From positions 4,400,001 through 4,464,000 of the forward strand of contig NZ_CP150254.1 of assembly GCF_037975445.1 (NCBI RefSeq): a DNA stretch of 64,000 bases, in the 5' to 3' direction. How positions within the stretch are numbered: position 1 is the stretch's first letter; each line of letters opens with the position of its first letter. Below the pieces are notes generated by a model. The model ran no database searches and was not told where the DNA came from. It was given only the letters and a program-made list of their open reading frames with translations. Position numbers and translations under genes: made by a program. Below are positions 41,986 to 50,841 of the stretch, in pieces. The DNA comes from Peribacillus sp. FSL P2-0133. GTDB taxonomy: Bacteria; Bacillota; Bacilli; Bacillales; DSM-1321.

Positions 41986-42471
41986 TCATCCATCAAGTCG
42001 TTCGACGGCGGCCGTATATTCCTTATGCCATTTTTCCCATTCATCCATCGGGAAGTCCTGATGATGACCAGCAAGTAAATCACTCAACATTTCGAGGCAA
42101 ACATGCCAGCCTGCCAAATCCTTTGAAGTATGATCATTAATCGGCGTGATGGATTCTTTCAATACTAATGAGCATCCATCCTTTTCAGGGGATACCTCGA
42201 AACGAACCCAGCCGTCACCCCAATCAAAATCCAATACGGCGGATTCCCGGAAATCCCTTATTTTCATATCAAAAGATTCCCCTGACCCATCATTGAAATT
42301 GAATTTGATGGTCCCGTCTTTTCGAAGGTCCTTCATTTCCAGGTTGGACATCCACTTTTCCACCTTATCATTCTCCGTTAAAGCACTCCATACCTTTTCC
42401 ACCGAATGATTGAACAGGCGATCGAATCTTGCAATAATCCCGTTACCCTGTTTTTCGATTACAGCTTGCAT
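41986..42471 (-). CDS. SRPBCC/AHSA1-domain protein
   Basis: A 161-aa START-like protein, with FDRLFNHSVEKVWSALTEND at the beginning, the core VLDFDWGDGWVRFEVSP, and a terminal helix (GWHVCLEMLSDLLAGHHQ). ATG 42471 (MQAVIEKQG) is chosen because GGGGGA lies 6 nt before it; upstream ATGs overlap that site. The start lies 14 bases before the GNAT stop on the same strand, so the two are co-transcribed. Ligand unknown. Confidence 0.85.
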   Translation of the reverse strand: MQAVIEKQGNGIIARFDRLFNHSVEKVWSALTENDKVEKWMSNLEMKDLRKDGTIKFNFNDGSGESFDMKIRDFRESAVLDFDWGDGWVRFEVSPEKDGCSLVLKESITPINDHTSKDLAGWHVCLEMLSDLLAGHHQDFPMDEWEKWHKEYTAAVERLDG

Positions 42472-42485
42472 ATACATTCCCCCAT

Positions 42486-42995
42486 TCAATTCGTTTTTTT
42501 ATAATAAAAAATGGTTGGATGGAATTCACCATTTGCAGATTTCGCATAATCAGGAATCCTGCCTGCCTGAATATATCCCAATGAAGTATACAGGGAGTTA
42601 GAAGGATCTCCTTCCCTTGTATCCAGGACCAATAATGTCCGTCCCTCTTGCTTGGCCCTCTTCTCAGCCTCTAGCATGAGTGAACGTCCTATTCCATTTC
42701 GCCTATAACCAGTATGCGTCATTAATTTTGCTATTTCCGCACGATGGCCGCCGTTTTGCTTTGAACATGAATGTAACTGTACGCTCCCGACAATCTCACC
42801 CTTTAATTTAGCGACAAACAGAATCACATCAGGATTTAGGGCACCACTCCAGTAATCAATGGCCTTAGACCGTTTCATGGGAGGTAAAAAACCAATGGAC
42901 GCGCCATCTTTCACCACCTGCATCAAAAGATCCGAAAGTTCATTAATGTGGTCGCGGACTGATGTTAATTGTTCGATTTTCAACTCAGCATTCAC
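42486..42995 (-). CDS. GNAT acetyltransferase
   Basis: A 169-aa acetyl-CoA-dependent transferase. The acetyl-CoA pyrophosphate loop is present as YRRNGIGRSLM (R-x-x-G-x-G), with motif B region LYTSLGYIQAGRIPDYA near the C-terminus. The central substrate region GEIVGSVQLHSCSKQN contains no family-defining residues that I can match. It lies between bstA and the SRPBCC gene on the minus strand. Substrate unknown. Confidence 0.88.
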   Translation of the reverse strand: MNAELKIEQLTSVRDHINELSDLLMQVVKDGASIGFLPPMKRSKAIDYWSGALNPDVILFVAKLKGEIVGSVQLHSCSKQNGGHRAEIAKLMTHTGYRRNGIGRSLMLEAEKRAKQEGRTLLVLDTREGDPSNSLYTSLGYIQAGRIPDYAKSANGEFHPTIFYYKKTN

Positions 42996-43028
42996 TTAAT
43001 CACAACCTTTCAGGTGATACAATCATAT

Positions 43029-43547
43029 TCACCATCCCTGGCGCTTTGATAAAGAAGTAATATGAGCCAGATGATGGCGTCCGTGCCATGCATAAATGCC
43101 TATATTTTCACCGACCGTCACCTCTCCTGAATCAGGATGGATGAATGTTCGGCCCATGTCGTCTGCATGAAGACCCGATAAAAGTTTGCACATCCGGATA
43201 TGTACACTTTCAATTAGTGATAGAGAAACTTCAATCGCCAAATCATAATCAGGCAGCTCTGCCCATTTCGCCTCTTCGTACGGTTTAATGACTGGACTTT
43301 CTTCCGTAAGGGCCAATTTAAAACGAATAAACGCATTCATATGACTATCAGCAACATGATGCACCACTTGACGCACCGTCCATCCTCCAGGCCGATAAGC
43401 CGTATCAAGCTGTTCATCATTCATGTTACCTACCGCTTCCCGCAGCATCCGAGGCAAAGCTTCAATCTCGTTGAGCCACCCCTCGGCTATACCACTTGTA
43501 ATTTCCCCTTCAAACTGAAACTTTCCAACCGGGTATCTTAAATCCAT
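43029..43547 (-). CDS. bstA: Bacillithiol transferase BstA (YfiT, DinB fold)
   Basis: A 172-aa metal-binding DinB-like S-transferase that conjugates bacillithiol to electrophiles. The metal histidines lie in VRQVVHHVADSHMNAFIRFK and in WHGRHHLAHI at the end; RPGGWTVRQ is the family signature. It matches B. subtilis BstA along its length. ATG 43547 (MDLRYP) is preferred over ATG 43553, which overlaps the ribosome binding site (AGGGGGA). The upstream small ORF ends exactly at this site, hinting at coupling. Confidence 0.93.
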   Translation of the reverse strand: MDLRYPVGKFQFEGEITSGIAEGWLNEIEALPRMLREAVGNMNDEQLDTAYRPGGWTVRQVVHHVADSHMNAFIRFKLALTEESPVIKPYEEAKWAELPDYDLAIEVSLSLIESVHIRMCKLLSGLHADDMGRTFIHPDSGEVTVGENIGIYAWHGRHHLAHITSLSKRQGW

Positions 43548-43549
43548 CT

Positions 43550-43792
43550 TCATTCCCCCTGATGTTCAATAAAAATAGCATCCAGTATATATTCTATATT
43601 CTTTATTAATTGAGACAAATCCTTTTTACCGGCAATTCTTTGTTTTGCAAGCCTGCACATGCTTTCATTAATCCTCAGGAATATTAATCCAATCATTATC
43701 ACGTATACTATTTCCACATTTAGCAACCATAACAAAAGAATGGAATTTACATCAATCCAATCTTTTAACAATGGAAATGGGGATAGGATCAT
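43550..43792 (-). CDS. Possible small membrane protein upstream of bstA
   Basis: About 80 aa with one or two close hydrophobic helices (ILLLWLLNVEIVYVIMIGLI) and a charged C-terminal helix ending EHQGE. Its TGA (43550-43552) overlaps the ATG of a start codon for bstA (ATGA type), which is the geometry of translational coupling. However, it has no ribosome binding site and its 5' end abuts the gerB start on the opposite strand. Real but uncertain; it may be a shadow. Confidence 0.35.
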   Translation of the reverse strand: MILSPFPLLKDWIDVNSILLLWLLNVEIVYVIMIGLIFLRINESMCRLAKQRIAGKKDLSQLIKNIEYILDAIFIEHQGE

Positions 43793-43793
43793 C

Positions 43794-44894
43794 TTGAAGA
43801 AAATCAGTTCGATACAAACCCTTAGCATCTTCTTTTTATCAATCGGCCTTCTTAATCACGTTATTTTGATCCCTTTCCTTCTATCCACCGGCGGAAGGGA
43901 TTCTTGGTTTTTTTCTATCCTTATTATTGGATTGATACCGATTTGGGTCTACATATTATCGAGGATAATCAAGAATATGAATAATCAATCCCTGACGGAT
44001 TGGCTTGAATATAGCTTTGGAAAAACTATTAAAAATATCGTTTTATTCTTTATCGTGATTTATCTGATCAGCCTTGTTTTGGCCACCACCAAGGAAACGA
44101 TTGATTGGATCACTACAAGCTTCCTTTTTGAAACCCCAAGTTTAGCGATTATTATTCCGTTTACACTACTATGCATCTTCCTTGCCCATTCAGGTATGCG
44201 TTCCATCGCCATTTGCTCTTCTGTATTATTACCCATTGTCGTCATTCTTGGCATTTTTGTTGCGATCGGAAATATGCCGACAAAAGACTATAGCCACCTC
44301 CTTCCCCTTTTCGAGAATGGCTATTTTCATGGCGTTAAAGCCCTGAAGTATTCTGGTTATGGTCTTGCCGAACTGATTTTAATCGCTTTTTTCCAGGAAA
44401 AGCTTACTGATAAAATCAGTCGAAAAGTATTGGTTTTCATATGCCTCGGTTTAGTGTTTTTACTTCTAGGTCCATTAACAGCAGCACTTGCTGAATTCGG
44501 ACCGACCTTAGCCGAAGCCATGAGGTACCCTGCCTATGAACAGTGGCGTCTGCTGACTATTGGAAAATATATCGAACATACAGATTTCTTTTCCATTTAC
44601 CAATGGCTTGCTGGTGCCTATATCCGTGTTTCACTGGCATTATTCTTAATAACGGAAATCTTTAATAGGAAAACGGAAAAAATGAAGGTAGGAATTCTTT
44701 TCGCTGTCGGCTTTCTCATGGTCGTCATCTCCATCGTACCATTCAGTAATTTCAAGTTTTTGCATGTGACCCAAACTTTTTATTATCCTGGTGCTTTTTA
44801 TTTCCTATTACTTTTGTCCGCCTTTTTGTTTATCGGCACGTTCATTAGTTCGAAGGAGGGTAAACGACATGAGAATGAAACGATCCAAAAATGA
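43794..44894 (+). CDS. Spore germination protein, GerB subunit (GerAB/endospore permease)
   Basis: A 366-aa, ten-helix membrane protein of the amino-acid/polyamine superfamily branch used as the germinant-binding subunit of GerA-type receptors. It begins with ILKKISSIQTLSIFFLSIGL and includes ATTKETIDWITTSFLFETPS. TTG 43794 has a GGGATAGGA site; the frame is open upstream, but that extension is shadowing. It overlaps the next gene, gerA, by 26 bases. First in a gerB-gerA-gerC order. The germinant is unknown. Confidence 0.88.
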   Translation: MKKISSIQTLSIFFLSIGLLNHVILIPFLLSTGGRDSWFFSILIIGLIPIWVYILSRIIKNMNNQSLTDWLEYSFGKTIKNIVLFFIVIYLISLVLATTKETIDWITTSFLFETPSLAIIIPFTLLCIFLAHSGMRSIAICSSVLLPIVVILGIFVAIGNMPTKDYSHLLPLFENGYFHGVKALKYSGYGLAELILIAFFQEKLTDKISRKVLVFICLGLVFLLLGPLTAALAEFGPTLAEAMRYPAYEQWRLLTIGKYIEHTDFFSIYQWLAGAYIRVSLALFLITEIFNRKTEKMKVGILFAVGFLMVVISIVPFSNFKFLHVTQTFYYPGAFYFLLLLSAFLFIGTFISSKEGKRHENETIQK

Positions 44895-46353
44895 ACCAAC
44901 CCTGCCTGAATTAAGGGAGGAGACATTTCGGGAGTTATTCAGTTCAAGCTCGGATATCATGTTTGACACGATTTATATCGGAGAAACCGAAAGACCCATT
45001 CCTGTCATTATCTTTTATTGCTCGGGTATGGCCGATATCAGTTTACTAAACGAGGGGATTTTGGAAAAGTTAAACAAAATGATGGAATTGGATGAGAGAA
45101 TCGATGAAGAGGAGGCAATCAACAAGCTAAAACCATTGGTAGATTTGACTAAAGTGACGATTGATAGCGACTTCAATAGCGTCCAGCAGCTGATTTTCTC
45201 CGGGAATGCCTTATTATTCATTCCATCAACCCAAAAGTTATTTTCAATAAATTTGTCCAATGTTCCGAACAGACAGCCTGAGGAGTCTTCCTTCGAGGTC
45301 TCTGTAAGAGGACCAAGAGATGGATTTGTCGAGGATTTATCCATGAATACCGCTTTAATCAGAAAGCGGCTAAAAACAAAATCGCTTGCCTATGAAGACT
45401 TTATTGTCGGCAGGCGCAGTCAAACGAAAGTCGCACTGATGTACATGGATGACATCATTGATAAAGAACTGGTCAAAAATGTGAGGTCCAAAATTAACTC
45501 CATTGATATTGATATATTGGTGAGCAGCCAGCAATTGGAGGAATTGATCTCAAATAGTAAATATAGTATATTTCCACTCACTCATTATACGAGTCGCCCC
45601 GATTTTGTTGTGGAAGCACTCAATCAAGGAAGATTCATTCTAATCGTGGACGGAATGCCAACCATAATCGTGGCTCCTTCTACATTATTATTGCAAATAA
45701 AAACAGCAGAAGACTCGAATCTTCCTTATCTATTTGTAAGTCTTGAGCGACTTCTTCGCTTTATGGGGCTTGTCATTACCGTTTTATTGCCGGGGTTTTG
45801 GATATCCATTTCCGCTTTCAACATTGAACAGGTGCCGTTCCCGTTATTGGCCACCATCACCCTTTCAAGGCTTGGACTTCCCTTATCCGCCACGATGGAA
45901 TTCATTCTCATGCTCATTTTATTTGAATTATTTCGAGAATCCGGAGTCAGGTTACCTAAAGCGGTTGGACAGACAGTTGCTGTTGTAGGCGGCCTCATTG
46001 TCGGTGATGCCGCGATAAGGGCCGGACTGACCTCACAAACCATGCTTGTGGTTACTGCCGTAACCTCTGTCGCATCTTATACTCTTGTAAACCAGTCTTT
46101 AACAGGGGCCGTAACGATTCTGCGCATGTTTGTGCTGTTACTAAGCTGTATTTATGGAATCTATGGCACGATAATCGGTTTCCTTTCTATTGTCACTTTA
46201 CTATCCAGGCTTGATTCATTCGGGATTTCATATATTGGCGGAATGAACCCGCCAAGATTCACTAAACTACTGGATTCATTCGTAATGAGACCATGGAATT
46301 CCATGAGCAAACGATCCTTGGCTGCTAATGATAAGACCAGAAAGGGGCAGTAA
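44869..46353 (+). CDS. Spore germination protein, GerA subunit
   Basis: A 494-aa GerA-type receptor subunit. The N-terminal cytoplasmic domain (LPELREETFRELFSSSSDIM) is followed by the EVSVRGPRDGFVEDLSMNTA signature, SRPDFVVEALNQGRFILIVDG, then a membrane domain of about five helices with FRESGVRLPKAVGQTVAVVG. Its C-terminal cytoplasmic tail (NPPRFTKLLDSFVMRPWNSM) is typical. ATG 44869 follows AAGGAGGG. Oligomeric GerA subunits form an ion channel in the spore inner membrane. Overlaps gerB and is followed at once by gerC. Confidence 0.93.
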   Translation: MRMKRSKNEPTLPELREETFRELFSSSSDIMFDTIYIGETERPIPVIIFYCSGMADISLLNEGILEKLNKMMELDERIDEEEAINKLKPLVDLTKVTIDSDFNSVQQLIFSGNALLFIPSTQKLFSINLSNVPNRQPEESSFEVSVRGPRDGFVEDLSMNTALIRKRLKTKSLAYEDFIVGRRSQTKVALMYMDDIIDKELVKNVRSKINSIDIDILVSSQQLEELISNSKYSIFPLTHYTSRPDFVVEALNQGRFILIVDGMPTIIVAPSTLLLQIKTAEDSNLPYLFVSLERLLRFMGLVITVLLPGFWISISAFNIEQVPFPLLATITLSRLGLPLSATMEFILMLILFELFRESGVRLPKAVGQTVAVVGGLIVGDAAIRAGLTSQTMLVVTAVTSVASYTLVNQSLTGAVTILRMFVLLLSCIYGIYGTIIGFLSIVTLLSRLDSFGISYIGGMNPPRFTKLLDSFVMRPWNSMSKRSLAANDKTRKGQ

Positions 46354-46357
46354 GACC

Positions 46358-47503
46358 ATGTTCCGCATCTGCAATATTTTATTAACCATCCCTTTATTCC
46401 TTTTACTTTCAGGCTGCTGGGATGAAAAAACGATCCAGGACTTTCATTATATAACGGCCATCGGGATAGATTTCAAAGATGGGGAGTACATTGTATATAC
46501 GCAACTTGTGGACTTCTCTGCGGTAGCTAAAACGGAGGCAAAACCCACTCAAGCCCCGCCCGTATATGTAGGGAAACAAAAAGCGCGTTCCATCTCGATC
46601 GCCATTAATAAACTAATGCGCAATACTCAACAGTCTCTCTATATAGGGCATGTTTCCACATTTGTCATCAGTGAAAATGTGCTGAAGCAGCAAAGTACAG
46701 AAATAGTGGATTATATATACAGAAACCAATTACTTAGGTACTCAGCCAATATTTTTGCGACAAAAAGTTCCATGGATGAGCTTTTCTCCATTAATGGTTA
46801 TTTTAATTTATCGCCTTTATACACGACATTATATTTACCAGAGGATGTCTACCGGAATCGATCATTCATCCAACCCATTACGGTCCAAAGGTATTATTCT
46901 AACCAGCGGGAAAAAGCTTCCACAACCATCCTGCCCTCCATTTCCTGGAACGATAAAGTATGGAAGGAAAAAGATAAAAAAAGAAAAAGTCTCTTTATGG
47001 ATGGTGCATTTGTCATTTATTATAAAGTGTCCCAGCCCTGGTTCTCTGAACAAGATTTGAGCGGTTTACGCTGGCTCAATAAAAGGACCAACAAAACTCC
47101 CGTAAACATTAACATGAATAAACAAGACATCTATGCATCTTTCTCCCATCCGCATTATCAAGTAAAGCCTGTTCTCATGGATGGAAAGTACAAATTCAAT
47201 ATTGACGTTGATGTATCAGGTAAGATACTGGGGCTTGATACACAAATGGATATCGATAAAATAAAACGAAAATTCGAAAATGAAATTAAAAATGAAATCC
47301 AAACAACCTTCAACTGTGGGATTCAAAAGAATGCAGACCCTTTAAGCTTAGGAAAAATCCTTTATATCAAAGAGACAAAATACTGGCAAAAGAATCATTT
47401 AAATGAGCCGAAGGATTACTTAGATAAGGATTCACTACATGATATAAACGTAAAGGTCCACATCCTTAACACAGGCGGTTTAGAAGCTAAACCACTCGAG
47501 TAA
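46358..47503 (+). CDS. Spore germination lipoprotein, GerC subunit
   Basis: A 381-aa lipoprotein: signal FRICNILLTIPLFLLLSGC, with the lipobox Cys followed by WDEKTIQDFHYITAIGIDF, the GerC signature. The C-terminal domain ends in KVHILNTGGLEAKPLE. ATG 46358 has AAAGGGGCAG in front; four bases separate it from the gerA stop. Anchored outside the inner membrane, it completes the receptor. The stop is followed, 48 bases on, by an inverted copy of the 21-nt repeat family. Confidence 0.92.
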   Translation: MFRICNILLTIPLFLLLSGCWDEKTIQDFHYITAIGIDFKDGEYIVYTQLVDFSAVAKTEAKPTQAPPVYVGKQKARSISIAINKLMRNTQQSLYIGHVSTFVISENVLKQQSTEIVDYIYRNQLLRYSANIFATKSSMDELFSINGYFNLSPLYTTLYLPEDVYRNRSFIQPITVQRYYSNQREKASTTILPSISWNDKVWKEKDKKRKSLFMDGAFVIYYKVSQPWFSEQDLSGLRWLNKRTNKTPVNINMNKQDIYASFSHPHYQVKPVLMDGKYKFNIDVDVSGKILGLDTQMDIDKIKRKFENEIKNEIQTTFNCGIQKNADPLSLGKILYIKETKYWQKNHLNEPKDYLDKDSLHDINVKVHILNTGGLEAKPLE

Positions 47504-47550
47504 TGAAGTATTTGGTTTGTAATTTTAGGGCCCAATTTAATGATGCTCCT

Positions 47551-47707
47551 TTCACGAGTAAATCGGCAAACTCACGAGTATTTGCTCTAAACTCACGAGT
47601 AAATTGCACAAACTCACGAGTATTTGCTCTAAACTCACGAGTAAATCGCCAAAACTCACGAGTATTTGTTCCAATTTCACTAGTAAACGCTTATAATCCA
47701 TGAGTTT
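47551..47707 (-). repeat. Second 21-nt repeat array, inverted
   Basis: About seven units of the core ACTCGTGAGTTT (read on the minus strand), each 20-21 nt. The end at 47682-47707 matches 24 of 26 bases of the leader of the large array (20103-20128). Located between the gerC stop and the GNAT gene. Confidence 0.9.
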
Positions 47708-47742
47708 GCTGCCCAACTTGGGTTTAATTGCCCTGTTCATGT

Positions 47743-47777
47743 AGGATGGCGCCTTTTTGAGCTCCATCCTGATTTTT
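47743..47777 (+). terminator. Weak terminator-like hairpin
   Basis: AGGATGG/CCATCCT with 14-nt loop, followed by GATTTTT. Could end the ger transcript. Confidence 0.4.
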
Positions 47778-47864
47778 GGCGCTGGAAAATGTGGTCCTAA
47801 ATTTGTCGGATAGCATAAATAAATGGTAAATTAGGGGTATTATAACTATTAGGGGGAGCCATTT

Positions 47865-48302
47865 ATGAGTATACAGAAGGCTACATTACATGAGCTGGAA
47901 TCACTGACGGAACTTTTTGATTTATACAGAGTGTTTTATGAGCAAGCATCCGATCCTGGTCGAGCAAGGGAGTTTTTAAGGGAAAGGCTGACAAATGGGG
48001 AGTCTGTGGTTTTTATGGCCTATGGCGAAGGAAATCCTATTGGTTTTGTACAATTATATCCTTCTTTTTCATCTGTGAGTATGATGCGGTCATGGGTATT
48101 GAATGATTTATTCGTGAAGGAGTCCGCCCGTAAAAAGGGATTTGGCGAGGAGTTATTGAACGCGGCCATCACGTTTGCACGCGAAACAGGTGCCAAAGGG
48201 GTTTCACTGGAGACAGGCAAGGATAATGTAAATGCACAGAAACTTTATGAAAAAATTGGTTTCGTCCGTGAATCAAACCATTTTTATTTTTTCTCCATTT
48301 AA
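47865..48302 (+). CDS. GNAT acetyltransferase
   Basis: A 145-aa acetyltransferase with KKGFGEELLNAAITFARETG as the acetyl-CoA loop and helix and the KLYEKIGFVRESNHFYF C-terminal signature. ATG 47865 follows a GGGGGAG site. Monocistronic between the repeat array and the abrB terminator. It belongs to the general small GNAT group with no predictable substrate. Confidence 0.9.
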   Translation: MSIQKATLHELESLTELFDLYRVFYEQASDPGRAREFLRERLTNGESVVFMAYGEGNPIGFVQLYPSFSSVSMMRSWVLNDLFVKESARKKGFGEELLNAAITFARETGAKGVSLETGKDNVNAQKLYEKIGFVRESNHFYFFSI

Positions 48303-48304
48303 TA

Positions 48305-48340
48305 TAAAAAAGAGTGTAGGGAAAACCTTCCCTACACTTG
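48305..48340. terminator. Terminator between GNAT gene and abrB
   Basis: AGTGTAGGGAA/TTCCCTACACT, 4-nt loop. The minus strand has a T tract, so it mainly serves abrB. Confidence 0.85.
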
Positions 48341-48364
48341 GATGCTATGTATCTAGTATATTAA

Positions 48365-48649
48365 TTATTTAGCAGTTTCCATGCTGGCTTGAATTTCTTT
48401 AATTAGAAGTTCGGCACCTTCAGGGCTAAGTATTAATTTACCGTCAGCAAGTTTCATATTGTCATCGGAAACTTCACCTGTAACCTGGCAAGTCATGTTT
48501 GCTTTATATTTTTGAAGGATGATGCGCTCTTGTTCTACATAAATCTCCAGAGCGTCTTTCTCATTAATTCCTAATGTTCGGCGCAGTTCAATTGGAATGA
48601 CTACCCGCCCTAATTCGTCAACTTTACGTACAATACCTGTAGATTTCAT
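48365..48649 (-). CDS. abrB: Transition-state regulator AbrB
   Basis: A 94-aa swapped-hairpin DNA-binding protein. The N-terminus MKSTGIVRKVDELGRVVIPI followed by ELRRTLGI is nearly identical to B. subtilis AbrB, and CQVTGEVSDDNMKLADGKL is the conserved C-terminal half. It represses stationary-phase and sporulation genes during growth. The 500-base upstream region is not shared with another minus-strand gene, so abrB is monocistronic. The C-terminal tail (SMETAK) is the variable part. Confidence 0.95.
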   Translation of the reverse strand: MKSTGIVRKVDELGRVVIPIELRRTLGINEKDALEIYVEQERIILQKYKANMTCQVTGEVSDDNMKLADGKLILSPEGAELLIKEIQASMETAK

Positions 48650-49150
48650 TTAATTTACCCCACTAACTTTCTTGCGAATGTTGCATTTAATATTTCGTCA
48701 CCATTCGACATTATTTGCACTTTTATAAAGATACCACTCCCTACCATATTCGTCAATTCTCGTATCTTCGTATATTATCTGCCTCTATATGATTTTTATA
48801 AAAAATATAAGTAATCCCTTCATAATCCGTGTCATAACAGCGTTTCTCGCTTTTTTTGTTGGTACATTTTGTTAAATGAAATGGTAAAATGGAAACGTCT
48901 TCATTTAACTCCAAAAGCCATTCTTTTCATTCCATGTCGAATCACGGAGAATGAATTTCACTAGCTTAAAAGAATCCTGTTGATTTTCTATTGCTTTTGA
49001 AGGACAATTTAAATTGATCGCTTATAATATTCCGAAAATTCATTCCGCTTTTGACACAGTGGATATTTCTGAAAAATTTTTCAGAAAGCCGAAACGATCG
49101 CCATGCTTCCAGAGTCTTATTGACTCATAAAACAGATTGAGGTGAGTCAA
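48650..49150. other. Long divergent promoter region with a 22-bp palindrome
   Basis: About 500 AT-rich bases between abrB and the DMT transporter. A perfect 22-bp palindrome (arms TTTCTGAAAAA and TTTTTCAGAAA, 49066-49087) lies about 65 bases before the latter, just after a TTGACA at 49051-49056. No other structure was recognised. Confidence 0.6.
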
Positions 49151-50122
49151 TTGCGTCCGATTATATTAGGTATTTGTTCCGCTTTCTTTTTTGCATTTAC
49201 GTTTGTTTTAAATCAGGCCATGGAGTTGTCTGGCGGAAGTTGGATATGGAGTGCTTCGCTGCGTTATATCTTTATGGTGCCTTTTCTGTTGTGTATCGTA
49301 TTGAGCAGAAAAAATCTGCGCCCCCTTTTACGAGTGATGAGAGAAAAGCCGGGTCCTTGGCTGCTTTGGAGTTTTGTCGGTTTTGGGTTATTTTATGCTC
49401 CTTTATGCTTTGCATCCGCCTACTCACCTGGCTGGCTAATTGCCGGCACTTGGCAAATCACGATCATTTCGGGTGCATTACTTGCGCCGCTGTTTTTTGA
49501 GAATGTCCAAACGAAAGATGGGCTCGAAAGGCAAAGAGGAAAGGTTTCCGTGAAAGGCCTCCTTATGTCCATGATCATCCTGCTTGGAATCATCCTGATG
49601 CAGCTGGAACACACCAAGCACATTTCAATGGCCAATCTTTGGCTGGGAGTGATTCCAATCGTCATCGCCTCGTTTGCATACCCTTTGGGAAATCGCAAAA
49701 TGATGGAAGTATCCGAAGGACGTTTGGATGCATATCAGCGGGTATTGGGAATGACTTTGGCGAGTCTGCCATTCTGGTTTCTGCTTTCATTGTACGGTTT
49801 CTTTACAGTGGGGGCGCCGACGAAGATGCAAAGTTTCCAATCCCTTTTGGTAGCACTATTTTCTGGAGTCATCGCCACGGTCCTTTTTTTCAAGGCGACC
49901 GATTTGGTAAGCGGAAATATGCAGAAATTAGCTTCCGTTGAAGCTACACAATCGATGGAGGTCCTTTTTGCACTGGCTGGCGAATTACTGTTCCTATCTT
50001 TACCGATTCCTTCTCCGTTATCGTGGTTCGGCATCTTTATCGTCATCATAGGAATGATCCTGCATAGCTATGTATCACATAAAAAAGAAGGTTCATCCCG
50101 GAAACGGATAGTGAGTGCCTAA
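49151..50122 (+). CDS. DMT-family exporter (multidrug resistance efflux type)
   Basis: A 323-aa ten-helix drug/metabolite transporter. It begins with a helix pattern RPIILGICSAFFFAFTFVLN and carries the paired EamA-like halves with GWLIAGTWQITIISGALLAP. KLASVEATQSMEVLFALAGE in the second half matches the multidrug resistance efflux branch. TTG 49151 is preferred over GTG 49142 because GAGGTG lies 6 nt upstream of it. Monocistronic with its own terminator. Substrate unknown. Confidence 0.85.
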   Translation: MRPIILGICSAFFFAFTFVLNQAMELSGGSWIWSASLRYIFMVPFLLCIVLSRKNLRPLLRVMREKPGPWLLWSFVGFGLFYAPLCFASAYSPGWLIAGTWQITIISGALLAPLFFENVQTKDGLERQRGKVSVKGLLMSMIILLGIILMQLEHTKHISMANLWLGVIPIVIASFAYPLGNRKMMEVSEGRLDAYQRVLGMTLASLPFWFLLSLYGFFTVGAPTKMQSFQSLLVALFSGVIATVLFFKATDLVSGNMQKLASVEATQSMEVLFALAGELLFLSLPIPSPLSWFGIFIVIIGMILHSYVSHKKEGSSRKRIVSA

Positions 50123-50132
50123 ATAGCAAGTC

Positions 50133-50166
50133 AAAAAAAGCCCCGAAATCTTATCGGGGCTTTTTC
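50133..50166 (+). terminator. Terminator downstream of the DMT gene
   Basis: AAAAGCCCCG/CGGGGCTTTT, 9-nt loop, T run. Confidence 0.9.
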
Positions 50167-50282
50167 GACCTGAAAACAGGGCCTGACTATGTTCTTTTTT
50201 TCCATTGACCGGTCATGAAAAATTGATGATTTTTTAGTGCGGCAAAAAGCTCACCACCCATTTTTTTCATTAAACTTTTACC

Positions 50283-50310
50283 TTGAGTAAGTTCAAAAAG
50301 TATGTATAAT
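50283..50310 (+). promoter_or_regulatory. Promoter of the guanidine operon
   Basis: TTGAGT at 50283-50288, 16-nt spacer, TATAAT at 50305-50310. It lies 28 bases before the riboswitch aptamer. Confidence 0.75.
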
Positions 50311-50338
50311 GAAAGGTAATTGCATATGTCAAAGGTTT

Positions 50339-50465
50339 TCTAGGGTTCCGCAGTGCGTCTATTGCTGGTCTGGTCCGAGAGAAAACTCACAGCATGCTGT
50401 GCCACGGAAGGATAAAAGCCTGGGAGAAACTGTTTAACGGTTATCTCTTGGGCTTTTTTTGTTTT
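50339..50465 (+). promoter_or_regulatory. Guanidine-I (ykkC) riboswitch with terminator
   Basis: The aptamer shows CTAGGGTTCCG, then GGTCCGAGAGAAAAC, CACGGAAGGATAAAAGCC and GGGAGA, the ykkC consensus. A terminator (GCCTGGGAGA/TCTCTTGGGC, T run) lies at about 50419-50465. Guanidine binding should prevent termination and turn on gdnC-gdnD. Confidence 0.95.
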
Positions 50466-50499
50466 TTTGGTAAAGAATAAAATTGGAGGTGCGGTATTC

Positions 50500-50841
50500 A
50501 TGAGCACAAACTGGATTAAAGTATTCATTGCAGCTTTTTTTGAAGTATTTTGGGTGATTGGCTTAAAACATGCAGATGACTTTTGGACTTGGTCTGGAAC
50601 GGTCATTTCGATCATCATCAGTTTTTATTTGATGATAATGGCTGGCAGGAAGCTTCCTGTCGGAACGGTATATGCCGTTTTTGTCGGTATGGGGACGGCC
50701 GGGACCGTTTTTTCCGAAATCATTTTCTTTGGGGAATCCTTCAAGCTGAGCAAGACGCTATTGATTCTCCTCTTATTATCAGGAGTGATCGGCTTGAAAC
50801 TAGTGACTGATGATAAAGCTGAGAAAGGGGATGAATCTTAA
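50500..50841 (+). CDS. gdnC: Guanidinium exporter subunit GdnC (SMR)
   Basis: A 113-aa, four-TM small multidrug resistance protein. The proton/guanidinium Glu lies in [14 protein letters not shown] (TM1), and [20 protein letters not shown] is the TM3 signature. ATG 50500 follows TTGGAGGTG. Behind a guanidine-I riboswitch it is a guanidinium/H+ antiporter; with GdnD it forms a heterodimer of opposite topology, as for YkkC/YkkD in B. subtilis. The stop codon overlaps the gdnD start (TAATG). Confidence 0.95.
   Translation: MSTNWIKVFIAAFFEVFWVIGLKHADDFWTWSGTVISIIISFYLMIMAGRKLPVGTVYAVFVGMGTAGTVFSEIIFFGESFKLSKTLLILLLLSGVIGLKLVTDDKAEKGDES

Noticed and set aside
43659-43793. 45-codon N-terminal extension of the first GerB protein
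   Set aside because: Hydrophilic stretch absent from the family; TTG 43794 has the ribosome binding site and the resulting length fits.
47503-47767. Short frames over the second repeat array
   Set aside because: Same 21-nt arithmetic effect as in the large array.
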